In this document: positions 23,162 through 32,386 of the stretch, piece after piece | How positions within the stretch are numbered: the first letter of the stretch is position 1 | Layout of the letters: each line of letters starts with the position of its first letter | Source: Klebsiella variicola | Lineage (GTDB): Bacteria > Pseudomonadota > Gammaproteobacteria > Enterobacterales > Enterobacteriaceae | Direction: 5' to 3' | Assembly: GCF_000828055.2 (NCBI RefSeq) | Contig: NZ_CP010523.2 | Location: 930,001 to 994,000, forward strand | Length of the DNA stretch: 64,000 nucleotides | Position numbers and translations under genes: made by a program | The notes under the pieces: generated by a model | The model's input: only the letters and a program-made list of their open reading frames with translations | What the model was told of the DNA's origin: nothing | Databases searched by the model: none

Positions 23162-23437
23162 TCAGACGGATTTCGGCAGAATGGCCTCGACATCGCTGTG
23201 CGGGCGTGGGATCACATGGCTGGACTTGACCTCGCCGACCACGCTGGCCGCCGCGCTCCCGGCGTCAACGGCGGCTTTCACTGCACCGACGTCTCCGCGG
23301 ACCATCACGGTAATCAGCCCGGAGCCAATTTTTTCGTAACCAATCAACTGCACGTTGGCGGATTTCACCATTGCATCAGCGGCTTCAATGGCGCCAACCA
23401 GGCCTTTCGTTTCAACCAGTCCTAGTGCGTTATTCAT
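23162..23437 (-). CDS. pduJ: Major shell protein PduJ (BMC-H)
   Basis: 91-aa hexameric shell protein, a near-duplicate of PduA at 29363-29647: both share [23 protein letters not shown]-type, YE(K/R)IGSGL and [11 protein letters not shown] segments and end in VIPRPH. It tiles shell facets with PduA and is among the most abundant shell proteins in Salmonella. Good ribosome-binding site, 18 nt after pduH. Confidence 0.97.
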   Translation of the reverse strand: MNNALGLVETKGLVGAIEAADAMVKSANVQLIGYEKIGSGLITVMVRGDVGAVKAAVDAGSAAASVVGEVKSSHVIPRPHSDVEAILPKSV

Positions 23438-23455
23438 ATTGTGTTCTCCTGTGGA

Positions 23456-23806
23456 TTAAGCATTGCGATCCCGAAATGGGATCCCTTTGACGAGACGAGC
23501 CGCATTGTTGCCAGTGTTTCGCCGGGCCAGCCTGTCCTGGTGATACCTCAGCGAAAACAGCGGAGTTGATGCGGGTAAATTTTTGTAGTGCACGATGAGC
23601 TGTTCCCGGTCGCAGGCGATGCCCACCAGCAGCGGCGAACGCTGCGCCGCCTGCCAGGCGTGATGGACAAGATCGCCGCCGGTCCGCGGTTGCAGAACGA
23701 AAGGAATGCCTTCCTCTTCAATGCCCAGCAGGACATCGCGCCACTGTTCGCTGCATTCGTCAGTGACCGCAATGACGATGGCGGGGGTGACGAGGCTACT
23801 CTCCAT
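23456..23806 (-). CDS. pduH: Diol dehydratase reactivase small subunit PduH
   Basis: Small subunit of the chaperone-like reactivating factor that swaps damaged cobalamin out of diol dehydratase. Started at MESSLVTPAIVIAVTDECSEQW (116 aa), which overlaps the pduG end by 11 nt, the usual arrangement; the upstream extension overlaps pduG further and is not conserved. It contains GIEEEGIPFVLQ and LVGIACDRE, resembling part of PduD. Confidence 0.94.
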   Translation of the reverse strand: MESSLVTPAIVIAVTDECSEQWRDVLLGIEEEGIPFVLQPRTGGDLVHHAWQAAQRSPLLVGIACDREQLIVHYKNLPASTPLFSLRYHQDRLARRNTGNNAARLVKGIPFRDRNA

Positions 23807-25628
23807 GCGTACCTCCTTTTTGCCAGGCAAGGAGTAATCCGCTGGCGACCGCATTGCGCGGGCCTTCACTGCCGCGGATGTTGCCGCGCCCGGCAACCAG
23901 CCGGTAGTGCGCCAGCGCGTCGGTGACCAGCTGGGGGATCTCGAAATCGAGGGACGAGCCGCCCACCAGCACTACGAACGGGATGTCGCGAATGTTGCCG
24001 GTAGGGCTCACCTGGCGTAACGCCCGCAGGGCGTTGGTGACAAAGACGCGTGATTTGGCGCTACGGCGAATGGCGCGCACTTTCTCCAGCGGCAGATCGC
24101 CGGGCAGGGGAACCAGTTCATCCGGTTTCACCACGCAGACGCGGGCAAATACCGCCGGTGGTAAGGCCGACGGAAAAAACTGGACGCTGCCGTCTTCATG
24201 ACGCAGATGAAACAGGCTTTCGACTTTCGCCAGCGGGTATTTTTTGATCTCTTCCGCCAGGTAGCGGTCCTCAAGCCCCAGCTCGCGGGCGATGATCATC
24301 GTGACCATATCGCCGGCGCCGGCCAGGTGAGTGGCGCTGATCTCTCCTTGCGCATTGATAATGGAGGCGTCGGTCGACCCGGCGCCCAGATCGAGGATCG
24401 CCAGCGGGCGCGTGGTGCCGGGAGTGGTGAGCGCCCCGAGAATGGCCGCTTCCGCCTCAGCGCCACCCACCTGAACCGCAATCTGCAGTTTGTGCTCAAT
24501 TTCACGGGCGATCAGGGCCATCTGCAGGCGATCCGACTTGACCATCGAGGCGATACCCACCGCCTGCTCCAGCGAGAACTCCCCCGCCAGGCCACCGGTC
24601 ACGCTGACCGGCACCGCCGTATCAACGGCCAGCAGATCCTGAATGCGGATCTCCTGAGCTGGCTTATTGGTAAGCTCCGCCATGGTCTGGCGCACGTGCT
24701 CAAGCATGCCGCCGATATTGGTGCCCGCTTCTCCCGCGACGTTGTCCAGTTTGCCGCAGCCGTCAACTGCCTTCATGATGGTTTCCGCCCCGGCGGCCAC
24801 ATCAACCTGTACGCTGCGCCCCTGAGCGATGAGCAGCAGATTCCCCGCCGGAATAGTCCGTGCCTTGACGTCGCCGGAGGGGGTTTTCACCACTACGGCC
24901 GAACGATTGCCAATCAGCGCCCGCGCCATTGGCACGATATTTTTGGTCTCTTCGGCGTTGAGATTGAAAACGGTGGCAATACCATAGGGGTTGGAGAGCG
25001 TTTCGATAATCTTGCCGGGTAAAGCGACCTCGACCGCCGCCAGCATGCCAAGTGGAATACGGTCGATATGCTGAACTTCATCGATCACCGGCAGCGGTTG
25101 CTGTAGCCGGTTATTGACCAGCACGCCGTCATCCTGCTGCAAAATAATGCCGGAAATCTGATAGCCCGCTGCCGTCGCCGCATTGACCATCGCAGCGACA
25201 TCGGCAAAGTCAAAGGCTGAGGAGACCACCAGAATATAGGGGGCGTCCGCAGCGCAGGACAGCAGCGCCTCCGGTGTGATGGTGATGCCGACCCCCAGTC
25301 CGACGCCGCCGGGTGTCTTCGGGTTGTGGCCGATCATGGTGGACTCGGTGATGATGGTTTCCGTGATGGTCTCCATCGCCACATCGCCAATGACCGGCGT
25401 GGCTTCGTTAATGCGAATAAGCGAGATATCGCTGACCTGAATGCCTGCCGCTTTTGCCGCCTGTGTTAGCGCCTCCTGAATACCGAACACATTACGTAAT
25501 GTGCCTTTAATACCGGTGGTTTCAGCCAGCGCGCTGTGGCGGATGTTCAGCACACCTGCGTCATCGACCGTCGCCAGGGCGACCTCTGTCGATGAGTTGC
25601 CAATATCAATGCCAGCGATATAGCGCAT
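23796..25628 (-). CDS. pduG: Diol dehydratase reactivase large subunit PduG
   Basis: ATPase subunit of the reactivase. The product is 610 aa. The ASKHA-type nucleotide motif AGIDIGNSSTEVAL is at residues 5-18, and a second phosphate motif (LAILDLGAGSTDASI) is near residue 405. Works with PduH to release inactive cobalamin from PduCDE. Lies 12 nt after pduE. Confidence 0.97.
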   Translation of the reverse strand: MRYIAGIDIGNSSTEVALATVDDAGVLNIRHSALAETTGIKGTLRNVFGIQEALTQAAKAAGIQVSDISLIRINEATPVIGDVAMETITETIITESTMIGHNPKTPGGVGLGVGITITPEALLSCAADAPYILVVSSAFDFADVAAMVNAATAAGYQISGIILQQDDGVLVNNRLQQPLPVIDEVQHIDRIPLGMLAAVEVALPGKIIETLSNPYGIATVFNLNAEETKNIVPMARALIGNRSAVVVKTPSGDVKARTIPAGNLLLIAQGRSVQVDVAAGAETIMKAVDGCGKLDNVAGEAGTNIGGMLEHVRQTMAELTNKPAQEIRIQDLLAVDTAVPVSVTGGLAGEFSLEQAVGIASMVKSDRLQMALIAREIEHKLQIAVQVGGAEAEAAILGALTTPGTTRPLAILDLGAGSTDASIINAQGEISATHLAGAGDMVTMIIARELGLEDRYLAEEIKKYPLAKVESLFHLRHEDGSVQFFPSALPPAVFARVCVVKPDELVPLPGDLPLEKVRAIRRSAKSRVFVTNALRALRQVSPTGNIRDIPFVVLVGGSSLDFEIPQLVTDALAHYRLVAGRGNIRGSEGPRNAVASGLLLAWQKGGTHGE

Positions 25629-25640
25629 GCTTGCCCCCTG

Positions 25641-26165
25641 TTAATCGTCGCCTTTCAGTTTCTTACGCTCGACGTACAGCCCGGCCGCTTCCCGAACAAA
25701 GGCGGCACAGATCCGGGCCTGGTAGCGATGCTCCAGGTCGTCAGCGATCGCCAGTAGCTCCGCCTGGGTGGAACGGTATGGGCGCAGGGCGTTGTAGATC
25801 TCAAGGATCCGGTCGTCGGGAACCGCGGTGAGCTCGGCGGCCCGCTCAAAGTTCATCGCCAGCCGATCGCGTCCGGCATCCTGGGCGATCGCCGCCTGCA
25901 TCTGCAGCGTTTCCGGGGTAATGCGCATGTCCTGCGCCGTAACGCGATCGCTTAATACGTTCTCCAGCGTCAGGTCATCGAGCGTTTTATTGGTAGCGGT
26001 TTTGACCCACTCCGGATGGCGGGTGGCTAACGGGTAGTCGCTGACTTTAGGCTGGCGAGCGGTGTCGTTTGTCGATGCGGCTGGCGCGGGCGTTGCCCCG
26101 TCCTGTAGGCTGTTCATCCGGCTCAGCACGTCGCGTACCATGGATTCAATTGCGTCGGTATTCAT
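25641..26165 (-). CDS. pduE: Propanediol dehydratase small subunit PduE
   Basis: Gamma subunit of the adenosylcobalamin-dependent diol dehydratase. The product is 174 aa, starting MNTDAIESMVRDVLSRMNS, an amphipathic helix of the encapsulation type, then a linker and the conserved core DYPLATRHPEWVKTATNK. It folds with PduC and PduD into an (alpha-beta-gamma)2 enzyme. Confidence 0.97.
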   Translation of the reverse strand: MNTDAIESMVRDVLSRMNSLQDGATPAPAASTNDTARQPKVSDYPLATRHPEWVKTATNKTLDDLTLENVLSDRVTAQDMRITPETLQMQAAIAQDAGRDRLAMNFERAAELTAVPDDRILEIYNALRPYRSTQAELLAIADDLEHRYQARICAAFVREAAGLYVERKKLKGDD

Positions 26166-26179
26166 CGGGATATCCTTTG

Positions 26180-26860
26180 TTAAAGCGCCATGCGCAGTTC
26201 CTGCGGGTTTTTGCCGGTCACTACGTATTTGGTCTCTTTAATGTGCAAAATGGCCGACTTCGCCTGGTATTTGGGACGAGCCATCTGATCGTTGAGCGTC
26301 GGCACTGGCTGTGGCGACTCGCGTTTGGCGTAGCGCGCGGCGTTTTTGCCAATCTGGCGGTAGGTTTCCAGGGTCAGCAGCGGCGCCTGCGGGAAGAGTT
26401 CCAGATTGGAAAGCGGCGGCAGGCCCCGCTGGTGGATGACGGTGGTGCCTTTCGACTGAATACCGATCGAGATGCCGGAGCCGCTCAGGCGGTTGCCTTC
26501 CACCGCCACGAAGGCGACGTCAGAAGATTTAAAGCAGCGGATCACCCGGGCTTTGATGCCTTCTTCCTCAATGCCGGCGATCACTTCGCGCAGGATATTT
26601 TTATGCGGAATGCCGACGATATTGGCGGTTTGCGCCAGGCCAAAGGCGGGCCCGACGGCAATGATGACTTCATCCTGCTGCGTGCCGGGTTTGGCTTCGC
26701 CGATTTCCGTCAGGAAGCTGTCGCTGGACACAGGCGCAACAGCGGCCGACGCGACGGAAGCGGCAGGAGCGCTAAAGGAGACCGGCTTATCTGCGCCTGA
26801 TTTCATCTCCGACAGCACCTCTTCGATAATCTGGCGCAGCAGCGTTTCGTTAATTTCCAT
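26180..26860 (-). CDS. pduD: Propanediol dehydratase medium subunit PduD
   Basis: Beta subunit of diol dehydratase, 226 aa. The N-terminal helix [19 protein letters not shown] is the known targeting peptide that brings PduCDE into the microcompartment, followed by an Ala/Ser-rich linker to about residue 48. The core contains [12 protein letters not shown] and [14 protein letters not shown], which lies against the corrin ring. Confidence 0.97.
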   Translation of the reverse strand: MEINETLLRQIIEEVLSEMKSGADKPVSFSAPAASVASAAVAPVSSDSFLTEIGEAKPGTQQDEVIIAVGPAFGLAQTANIVGIPHKNILREVIAGIEEEGIKARVIRCFKSSDVAFVAVEGNRLSGSGISIGIQSKGTTVIHQRGLPPLSNLELFPQAPLLTLETYRQIGKNAARYAKRESPQPVPTLNDQMARPKYQAKSAILHIKETKYVVTGKNPQELRMAL

Positions 26861-26870
26861 TTTTCACCCC

Positions 26871-28535
26871 TTAGCCAAGTTCATTGGGATCGAGCGCGCC
26901 CGGGATATTTTTAATCTCTTCCCAGCGCTCGCCTTGCAGGCGGTAGCCTGTTGCCGGACCGGCATAATCGTTCACGTCATTCACGGCCGAGAGCACCTGG
27001 CCTTCGCCGACGATGATGGCGGAGGTGTGCAGGTAGTCGCCGGTGAGCTTGGCTTTCTGAATATTGAGCATGTCCTGGGCGACATCGGGGAAGCCGCCTT
27101 TCGCCAGGGCTTTCACCACCTCCAGGCCGTTGCGGTTCTTGTTGATGATCTCCTGGGCAAACTTGATGTCCTCAACGATGTTGCGCTCAGGCATATCTTT
27201 TGAACCGTGGGCGTAAGTGGCGGCCTCCACCTCTTCATCCGTAATTGGCGGCAAACCCATGCCGGCAAATACCGCTTGCAGCGCGCGGGCGGCTTTATTA
27301 CGAATGGCGATCACGTCCTCTTCACGCACCGGCCGCAGGCCGCCATCGACCTTCAGATCGCGCTGGATCACGTTGTAGTCGTCGAAGTCTTCGGCATCTT
27401 CGTTGGAACCGGCGAACATGTTGTCGTAGTTCGGCACCGCCGAGTAACCGGAGGAGATAAAGTCGGTGCCTGGCAGGAACTGCATCAGCAGGCGCGCGGT
27501 ACGCCGCATATCCGAGTGGGTAAAGGTTTGATCGTTACTTGAGGCGCACTCCAGATCCAGCGCTGAGCAAATCAGGTTTTCCGCCAGTACGGCGCGGATA
27601 CCCGACGGTACGGCGGACGGCACGCCGATACAGCTGACGGAGCCATTCTGCAGGCCTTGCACCCCGGCGGCTTTGGTGATGTAGATGCAGCGCGCTTCGA
27701 GATACAGCATCGATTTGCCTTCGGCATAACCCATCTGCACTTCAGAGCCGGAGCCGGAGGTAAAGCGCATTTTCAGGCCGCGCGAGGCGTAGGAGGAGGC
27801 GAGGAAGCCTTTCGACCATGGGGTGTCATCGCCATCGGTAAACACCGGTTCCGTACCGTAGACCGAAATGGTTTCGGCATAGCAGGTATGGCCCAGCATG
27901 CCCAGTTTCAGCTCGGTGGCTTCTTCCAGCGAACACTGGGTGAGGACGCCGGGGCGGCCCACCTGTGAACCGACCAGCAGGGCGATGGCGTTGAACGGCG
28001 CGTAGCGCGCCACGGCGACGGTGGTCTCCTGCTCGTCAAAGCCGCGCCATGCGCCTTCAGCGGCGTCGGCGGCAATCTGTACCGGATTATCTTTGATATT
28101 AGTGACATGCGCCTGCTGGGACGGCGTGCGGCGGGCGCGCATTTTTTGCATCGCCATCATCATCTCGACCACGTTCATATGCGACACCACTTCGACGATT
28201 TTCGCCGGGGTCATCGCGGTGGTGAGCGGCACGATGTCGCTGCGTTTAACGTTCGGGTCGCAGAGCATATTGGCGAGCTTAACCGAATCCATGGCCATCA
28301 CTTCTTCGGCCCGGGCGAGATTAATGCCGTAGCGCGCGATAAAGTGGTCAATCAGGTCGAACTGCTCAACCGGTTTACCGTCGAGTTCGGTCACCGCGCC
28401 GTTGACGATGCGGATAGAGGGTTTGGGATCGTTAGGGCTTTCCATCGCGATAAAGCCCTCTTCAATCCACTCCTTAACGAAACCATCCTGATTCACAGGG
28501 CGTTTCGCCAGTGCTTCAAATCTTTTCGATCTCAT
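26871..28535 (-). CDS. pduC: Propanediol dehydratase large subunit PduC
   Basis: Catalytic alpha subunit; converts 1,2-propanediol to propionaldehyde by a radical mechanism with adenosylcobalamin (also acts on glycerol). The product is 554 aa, starting MRSKRFEALAKRPVNQDGFV, with the TIM-barrel substrate site sequences FTSGSGSEVQMGYAEGKSM and SSGYSAVPNYDNMFAGSNED. The length is exactly that of characterised Klebsiella diol dehydratase large subunits. Preceded by pduB with an 18-nt gap. Confidence 0.98.
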   Translation of the reverse strand: MRSKRFEALAKRPVNQDGFVKEWIEEGFIAMESPNDPKPSIRIVNGAVTELDGKPVEQFDLIDHFIARYGINLARAEEVMAMDSVKLANMLCDPNVKRSDIVPLTTAMTPAKIVEVVSHMNVVEMMMAMQKMRARRTPSQQAHVTNIKDNPVQIAADAAEGAWRGFDEQETTVAVARYAPFNAIALLVGSQVGRPGVLTQCSLEEATELKLGMLGHTCYAETISVYGTEPVFTDGDDTPWSKGFLASSYASRGLKMRFTSGSGSEVQMGYAEGKSMLYLEARCIYITKAAGVQGLQNGSVSCIGVPSAVPSGIRAVLAENLICSALDLECASSNDQTFTHSDMRRTARLLMQFLPGTDFISSGYSAVPNYDNMFAGSNEDAEDFDDYNVIQRDLKVDGGLRPVREEDVIAIRNKAARALQAVFAGMGLPPITDEEVEAATYAHGSKDMPERNIVEDIKFAQEIINKNRNGLEVVKALAKGGFPDVAQDMLNIQKAKLTGDYLHTSAIIVGEGQVLSAVNDVNDYAGPATGYRLQGERWEEIKNIPGALDPNELG

Positions 28536-28553
28536 GAATCAGCCTCGCGGATA

Positions 28554-29366
28554 TTAAATGTAGGAGGGGCGATCGTTTTTCGGTTCGGCGCCCAGCGTCC
28601 CCAGTACGGTTTTGCCGATCTCCCGGGCGGAGATCACCGCCTGGCGCACCGCCCCTGAGTCGCCGGAAATCACCAGGATGGCTTCGTTGCTGAAGCTGGT
28701 GCCGTGGGCCGGTGAGCTGTAAGCCACCACTTCGACGTTGGCTGATTTCAGCGCGGTATCGGCCATCAGCACGCCAACTGACGCCGGCGCGCCGACGATA
28801 ATCCCGCAGGCGCGGCCCAGCGGAGCGCCGAAGGCTTTTTCCAGGGCGTAGCTGGCGCGCGCGGTATACTGCAGCTCGATATGACCCGCCTCGTTGCCGT
28901 AGACATCGCCGAAAGTACGGTCCAGCTCTTTCAGCGCGACCTCAATCCCGCGTTTGACGTCGGAAACATCGTTCCCGCCCAGCACAATCAGCGAGCCATG
29001 GCCGGCGCCGCCTTTGGTGTCGCGAGGAAGCTCAATGCTGACCACTTCGGTGTTGGTGGCTTTGACCGCTTCATCGGCGGCCATAATGTGCGGCCCGGCG
29101 CCGGTGCGCGCACCGAGGATGCCGATAGAGCGATAGCGTTTTTCAAGCTTCATGGCTTCCAGCAATGCGGCATCCACGTTGGCGATGACCAGCCCGAGGG
29201 TGTCGCCAATGGCGGTCCCGACAAATTCCGTTAAGCTGCAGCTTTTCTCTGCCATAGCCGTCTCTCCTGTGGGATGGGGGGTATCGGGAAGCGCCTGCTG
29301 CTCTGGCGTCGCCACACGGGCTATGACTTGCGCCATGATCTGTTCAACCAGCTCATTGCTGCTCAT
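28554..29366 (-). CDS. pduB: Shell protein PduB, with internal start for PduB'
   Basis: Trimeric tandem-BMC shell protein, 270 aa. An internal ATG at codon 38 (position 29255, protein [13 protein letters not shown]) has AGGAGAG upstream and would give the 233-aa PduB' form known from Salmonella. The extra N-terminal 37 residues ([19 protein letters not shown]) form an amphipathic helix; in Salmonella this region links the enzyme core to the shell. The BMC halves contain [19 protein letters not shown] and [14 protein letters not shown]. The start overlaps the pduA stop. Confidence 0.97.
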   Translation of the reverse strand: MSSNELVEQIMAQVIARVATPEQQALPDTPHPTGETAMAEKSCSLTEFVGTAIGDTLGLVIANVDAALLEAMKLEKRYRSIGILGARTGAGPHIMAADEAVKATNTEVVSIELPRDTKGGAGHGSLIVLGGNDVSDVKRGIEVALKELDRTFGDVYGNEAGHIELQYTARASYALEKAFGAPLGRACGIIVGAPASVGVLMADTALKSANVEVVAYSSPAHGTSFSNEAILVISGDSGAVRQAVISAREIGKTVLGTLGAEPKNDRPSYI

Positions 29367-29647
29367 TGGCTATTCCCCTTCGGTAAGATTTTTTCAACAT
29401 CGGTATGGGGGCGGGGAATGACGTGTACGGCTTTCACCTCGCCCACGTGGCGGGCTGCGGCGGCACCGGCGTCGGTGGCGGCTTTTACGGCTCCCACGTC
29501 GCCACGCACGATGACGGTCACCAGGCCTGAACCGATCCTTTCATAGCCAACTAATAAAACATTGGCCGACTTAACCATTGCGTCAGCGGCCTCTATGGCT
29601 GCGGTTAAGCCTTTGGTTTCTACCATTCCTAATGCTTCTTGTTGCAT
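29363..29647 (-). CDS. pduA: Major shell protein PduA (BMC-H), first gene of the pdu operon
   Basis: 94-aa hexameric shell protein whose central pore is thought to pass 1,2-propanediol. Standard BMC-H sequence starting [20 protein letters not shown], with [20 protein letters not shown] and VIPRPH. GAGG lies upstream of the ATG. The operon promoter must be in the 29648-30171 region shared with the divergent pduF. Confidence 0.98.
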   Translation of the reverse strand: MQQEALGMVETKGLTAAIEAADAMVKSANVLLVGYERIGSGLVTVIVRGDVGAVKAATDAGAAAARHVGEVKAVHVIPRPHTDVEKILPKGNSQ

Positions 29648-30171
29648 AAAGACCTCGCAGGGTATGTTCCAGTGAGGGAACTATATGGCGGGGCGGCGAA
29701 AAAGAATGGCTGAGTTGATGGTGTAGAACGAAAAAATAGTGGTTTTTATATAATAATAAATAGTCATGATTTATTTTATATTGTTGTTTTTATTGGTTTT
29801 TATTTTACTTATTAATGTGATTATCTTGCGGGTGCTGTTCCGTATTTACATTTTTTGGCGTGATTTTTTAAATTGTTTTTGCTATGCGATATTTTGCGTG
29901 GTGTGATATTTGTTGGAAAATAAGCACTGCGCTTTTGCAATTTTTTATTATTGAGTTGGAAATAAAAATATCCCCTGAACGCCCGCCATTGCTGCATGGA
30001 TTCGCGAGCAAATAGCAATAAATTGCTCTTCTTCAGCGACTTTACGCCGCCCGTTTTCCGCAGGATGCCAACACTTTGCTGCCGCCGGTTTCTATAGTGG
30101 GCCTCGCCGTACCCAACGAGCCAGCGGATGGTTGGCTGGCCTGGACACGAACTACGTCAAGAGGTGTCACA
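29648..30171. promoter_or_regulatory. AT-rich divergent control region between pduA and pduF
   Basis: 524 bp without a credible gene. About 29740-29990 is very AT-rich against a GC-rich surround, with many T- and A-runs, which would suit H-NS-type silencing and DNA bending (inference). It must carry the pduA promoter on the - strand and the pduF promoter on the + strand. It contains the dyad AGCAATAAATTGCT at 30014-30027, also found in the cob control region. Exact promoter elements could not be assigned with confidence. Confidence 0.75.
30014..30027. promoter_or_regulatory. Candidate PocR operator (dyad) near pduF
   Basis: AGCAATAAATTGCT is a 6-2-6 inverted repeat. Its first 12 bases recur exactly at 32174-32185 upstream of the cob operon. 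In Salmonella PocR activates both pdu and cob, so a motif shared by the two regions is a candidate binding site. This is inference: I do not rely on any published PocR consensus. Confidence 0.4.
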
Positions 30172-30981
30172 ATGAATGGTTCTTTACGTGCGCAATGTAT
30201 CGCCGAGTTTTTAGGCACCGGGCTATTTCTGTTTTTTGGTATCTGCTGCCTGAGTGCTCTGAAGCTGGCTGGCGCCAGCCTGGGGCTGTGGGAGATCTGT
30301 ATTATCTGGGGACTGGGTATTTCTCTGGCGGTGTACCTGACGGCCGGCATTTCGGGGGGGCATCTGAACCCCGCCGTCACCGTCGCCCTGTGGCTGTTTG
30401 CCTGCTTCCCGGGCAGAAAAGTGTTGCCCTATATCGTGGCCCAGGTCGCCGGCGCGTTTGGCGGCGCCGTGTTGGCCTGGATACTTTACAGCACCCTGTT
30501 TACGCAATTTGAAACGGTACATCATATGGTGCGTGGCAGCCTGGAAAGCCTGCAGCTGGCCAGTATCTTCAGTACCTACCCGGCGCCTGAGCTCAGCATC
30601 TGGCATGCGGCGCTGGTGGAGGTGGTGATCACCTCGATGTTGATGGGGATGATCATGGCGCTCACCGATGATGGCAATGGCGTACCCAAGGGCCCGCTGG
30701 CGCCGCTGTTGATTGGCATTCTGGTAGCGGTGATCGGCGCCTCGACCGGGCCGCTTACCGGTTTTGCGATGAACCCGGCGCGCGATTTTGGCCCGAAATT
30801 ATTTGCCTGGCTCGCCGGGTGGGGCGACATCGCGATGACTGGCGGAAGGGATATTCCCTATTTTATCGTGCCCATCATCGCGCCATTGCTGGGCGCCTGC
30901 CTCGGCGCCGCAATTTATCGTTTTCTCATCGCCAATAATCTTCCCTGTCATACCTGCGTTGAGGAGAAAAATACGCGTTAG
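30172..30981 (+). CDS. pduF: Propanediol diffusion facilitator PduF
   Basis: Aquaglyceroporin-family (MIP) channel that lets 1,2-propanediol into the cell; inner membrane. The start MNGSLRAQCIAEFLGTGL gives 269 aa (Salmonella 264) and has AGAGGTG upstream; the longer open frame is not conserved. The two channel signatures are present: GGHLNPAVTVA and GFAMNPARDFGPK, the aspartate after NPAR marking a glycerol-facilitator-type pore. About six membrane helices. Divergent from pduA and followed by a terminator before pocR. Confidence 0.96.
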   Translation: MNGSLRAQCIAEFLGTGLFLFFGICCLSALKLAGASLGLWEICIIWGLGISLAVYLTAGISGGHLNPAVTVALWLFACFPGRKVLPYIVAQVAGAFGGAVLAWILYSTLFTQFETVHHMVRGSLESLQLASIFSTYPAPELSIWHAALVEVVITSMLMGMIMALTDDGNGVPKGPLAPLLIGILVAVIGASTGPLTGFAMNPARDFGPKLFAWLAGWGDIAMTGGRDIPYFIVPIIAPLLGACLGAAIYRFLIANNLPCHTCVEEKNTR

Positions 30982-31047
30982 CATCCAGTGAAAAATGTAT
31001 TACTGAAATAGCAAAACTATTTCATGAACCGATATCACGAACCGCTC

Positions 31048-31079
31048 AAAAAGTCTCCCCGGGGTGGGAGACTTTTGTT
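31048..31079 (+). terminator. Rho-independent terminator after pduF
   Basis: Stem AAAAGTCTCCC/GGGAGACTTTT with a short C/G-rich loop, followed by GTT. It is nearly symmetric, so it may also work on the other strand. It separates pduF from pocR, though some read-through into pocR would be expected if regulation is like that of Salmonella. Confidence 0.8.
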
Positions 31080-31183
31080 ATTGTCAATGCACTTTTTTAT
31101 CGTCGACGGGATCTGATGCTAAAAAAGGGAAATATGAATAATATGTTTTATTTATAACAAAAAATTAACTGAGGGGTTTTATC

Positions 31184-32095
31184 ATGATTTCTGCGAGTAC
31201 CCTGAACTCAGAACTCATCAATAAAATCGCACAGGATTTTGCGCAAGCCACCAGTCTGGCGGTTGTGGTCGTCAATATTCACGGTGATGAGATTTCTGAA
31301 CTGTTTAATTTCACGCCGTTTTGCCAACTCATGCGTCAGCACCCGGAGCACAGCGGACGCTGTCGCATGAGCGACCGCTGCGGCGGGCTGGAAGCCTCGA
31401 AAAATGACCAGCTGTGTATCTACCGCTGTCACGCGGGGTTAACTGATTTTTCCATCCCGCTGGTGATCGCCGGCCACCTCGTTGGCTTCGTGCTGTGCGG
31501 CCAGGTGCGTCTGAGCAATGATATTGAACTGGTTGATATTCTGAACGTGGATGACCGCTGGCAGGACGATCCGGCGCTGGTCCAGGCGTTTCGCGATGTG
31601 CCTGAGATGGACTATTCGCGGGTTATCGCTTCGGCGGATCTGCTGAAGCTGATCGTCGAGAATTGCCTGAAAAAACAGCTCAACTTTGTGGTTATCAAAG
31701 ATAACCCGCCGCAGAACGACCCGGCGCAGGCCTGCCGGGCGGCCTCGCCGCACGATGGCAAAATGAAGAAGGCGCTGCGCTATATCGACGCGCATCTCTC
31801 CGATGAGCTGCGTCTGGAGGACGTGGCGGCGCACGTCTATCTCAGCCCGTACTACTTCAGCAAACTGTTTAAAAAGTATCAGGGGATCGGCTTTAACGCC
31901 TGGGTCAATCAGCAGCGGATGGCGAGCGCAAAAGAGCTGCTATGCCACAGCGACTGGAGCATTGCCAGCATCGCGCGGAATTTAGGTTTTTCGCAAACCA
32001 GCTATTTTTGCAAAGTGTTTCGCCAGACCTATCAGGTAACGCCGCAGGCATTTCGTCAGCAAATTAATGCCGGATCACAAACTGAGTCTTTTTAA
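31184..32095 (+). CDS. pocR: Transcriptional activator PocR of pdu and cob operons
   Basis: AraC/XylS-family activator, 303 aa. The N-terminal PocR sensory domain (about residues 10-175) carries a cysteine-rich patch (CRMSDRCGG, then CIYRCHAG) typical of this domain, and is thought to sense 1,2-propanediol. The C-terminal double helix-turn-helix domain (about 195-295) has EDVAAHVYLSPYYFSKLFKK and SIASIARNLGFSQTSYFCKVFR. GAGGGG precedes the ATG. Located between the operons it is expected to control. Intact. Confidence 0.96.
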   Translation: MISASTLNSELINKIAQDFAQATSLAVVVVNIHGDEISELFNFTPFCQLMRQHPEHSGRCRMSDRCGGLEASKNDQLCIYRCHAGLTDFSIPLVIAGHLVGFVLCGQVRLSNDIELVDILNVDDRWQDDPALVQAFRDVPEMDYSRVIASADLLKLIVENCLKKQLNFVVIKDNPPQNDPAQACRAASPHDGKMKKALRYIDAHLSDELRLEDVAAHVYLSPYYFSKLFKKYQGIGFNAWVNQQRMASAKELLCHSDWSIASIARNLGFSQTSYFCKVFRQTYQVTPQAFRQQINAGSQTESF

Positions 32096-32386
32096 ATGAC
32101 AATATTTTGCTATTGCCGATTTTTGATATCCCGGAGTATCTTCATCATTATAAAATGAAAAAAACGACAGTAGAGCAATAAATTGTCATAGCGCAACAAA
32201 ATAGTGATATTCGAGGGATAAACTACACCAGTTTTTATTTTTGTGATGGGATAGAGTGTCCGTTAATACGAGACTGATGAATATCACAACACCGCTTCAC
32301 CTCGCGGACGTCATTTTGCAGGCGATGAGGCGGTAAAAGTAAGCGTGAAACATTAACCGCGGATGCATGGCGCATCGGCGAATACA
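32096..32386. promoter_or_regulatory. Promoter region of the cob operon, with inverted repeat
   Basis: No gene here. Two AT-rich arms, TGACAATATTTTGCT (32097-32111) and AGCAATAAATTGTCA (32174-32188), are inverted copies matching at 13 of 15 positions, about 77 bp apart. The second contains the 12-mer seen near pduF. They fit a pair of activator sites upstream of the cob promoter (inference). An exact -10/-35 could not be assigned. Confidence 0.55.

Noticed and set aside
29821-30018. 65-codon - strand ORF in the AT-rich pdu control region
   Set aside because: Lys/Asn-rich product typical of AT-rich non-coding DNA; no Shine-Dalgarno and no recognised family.
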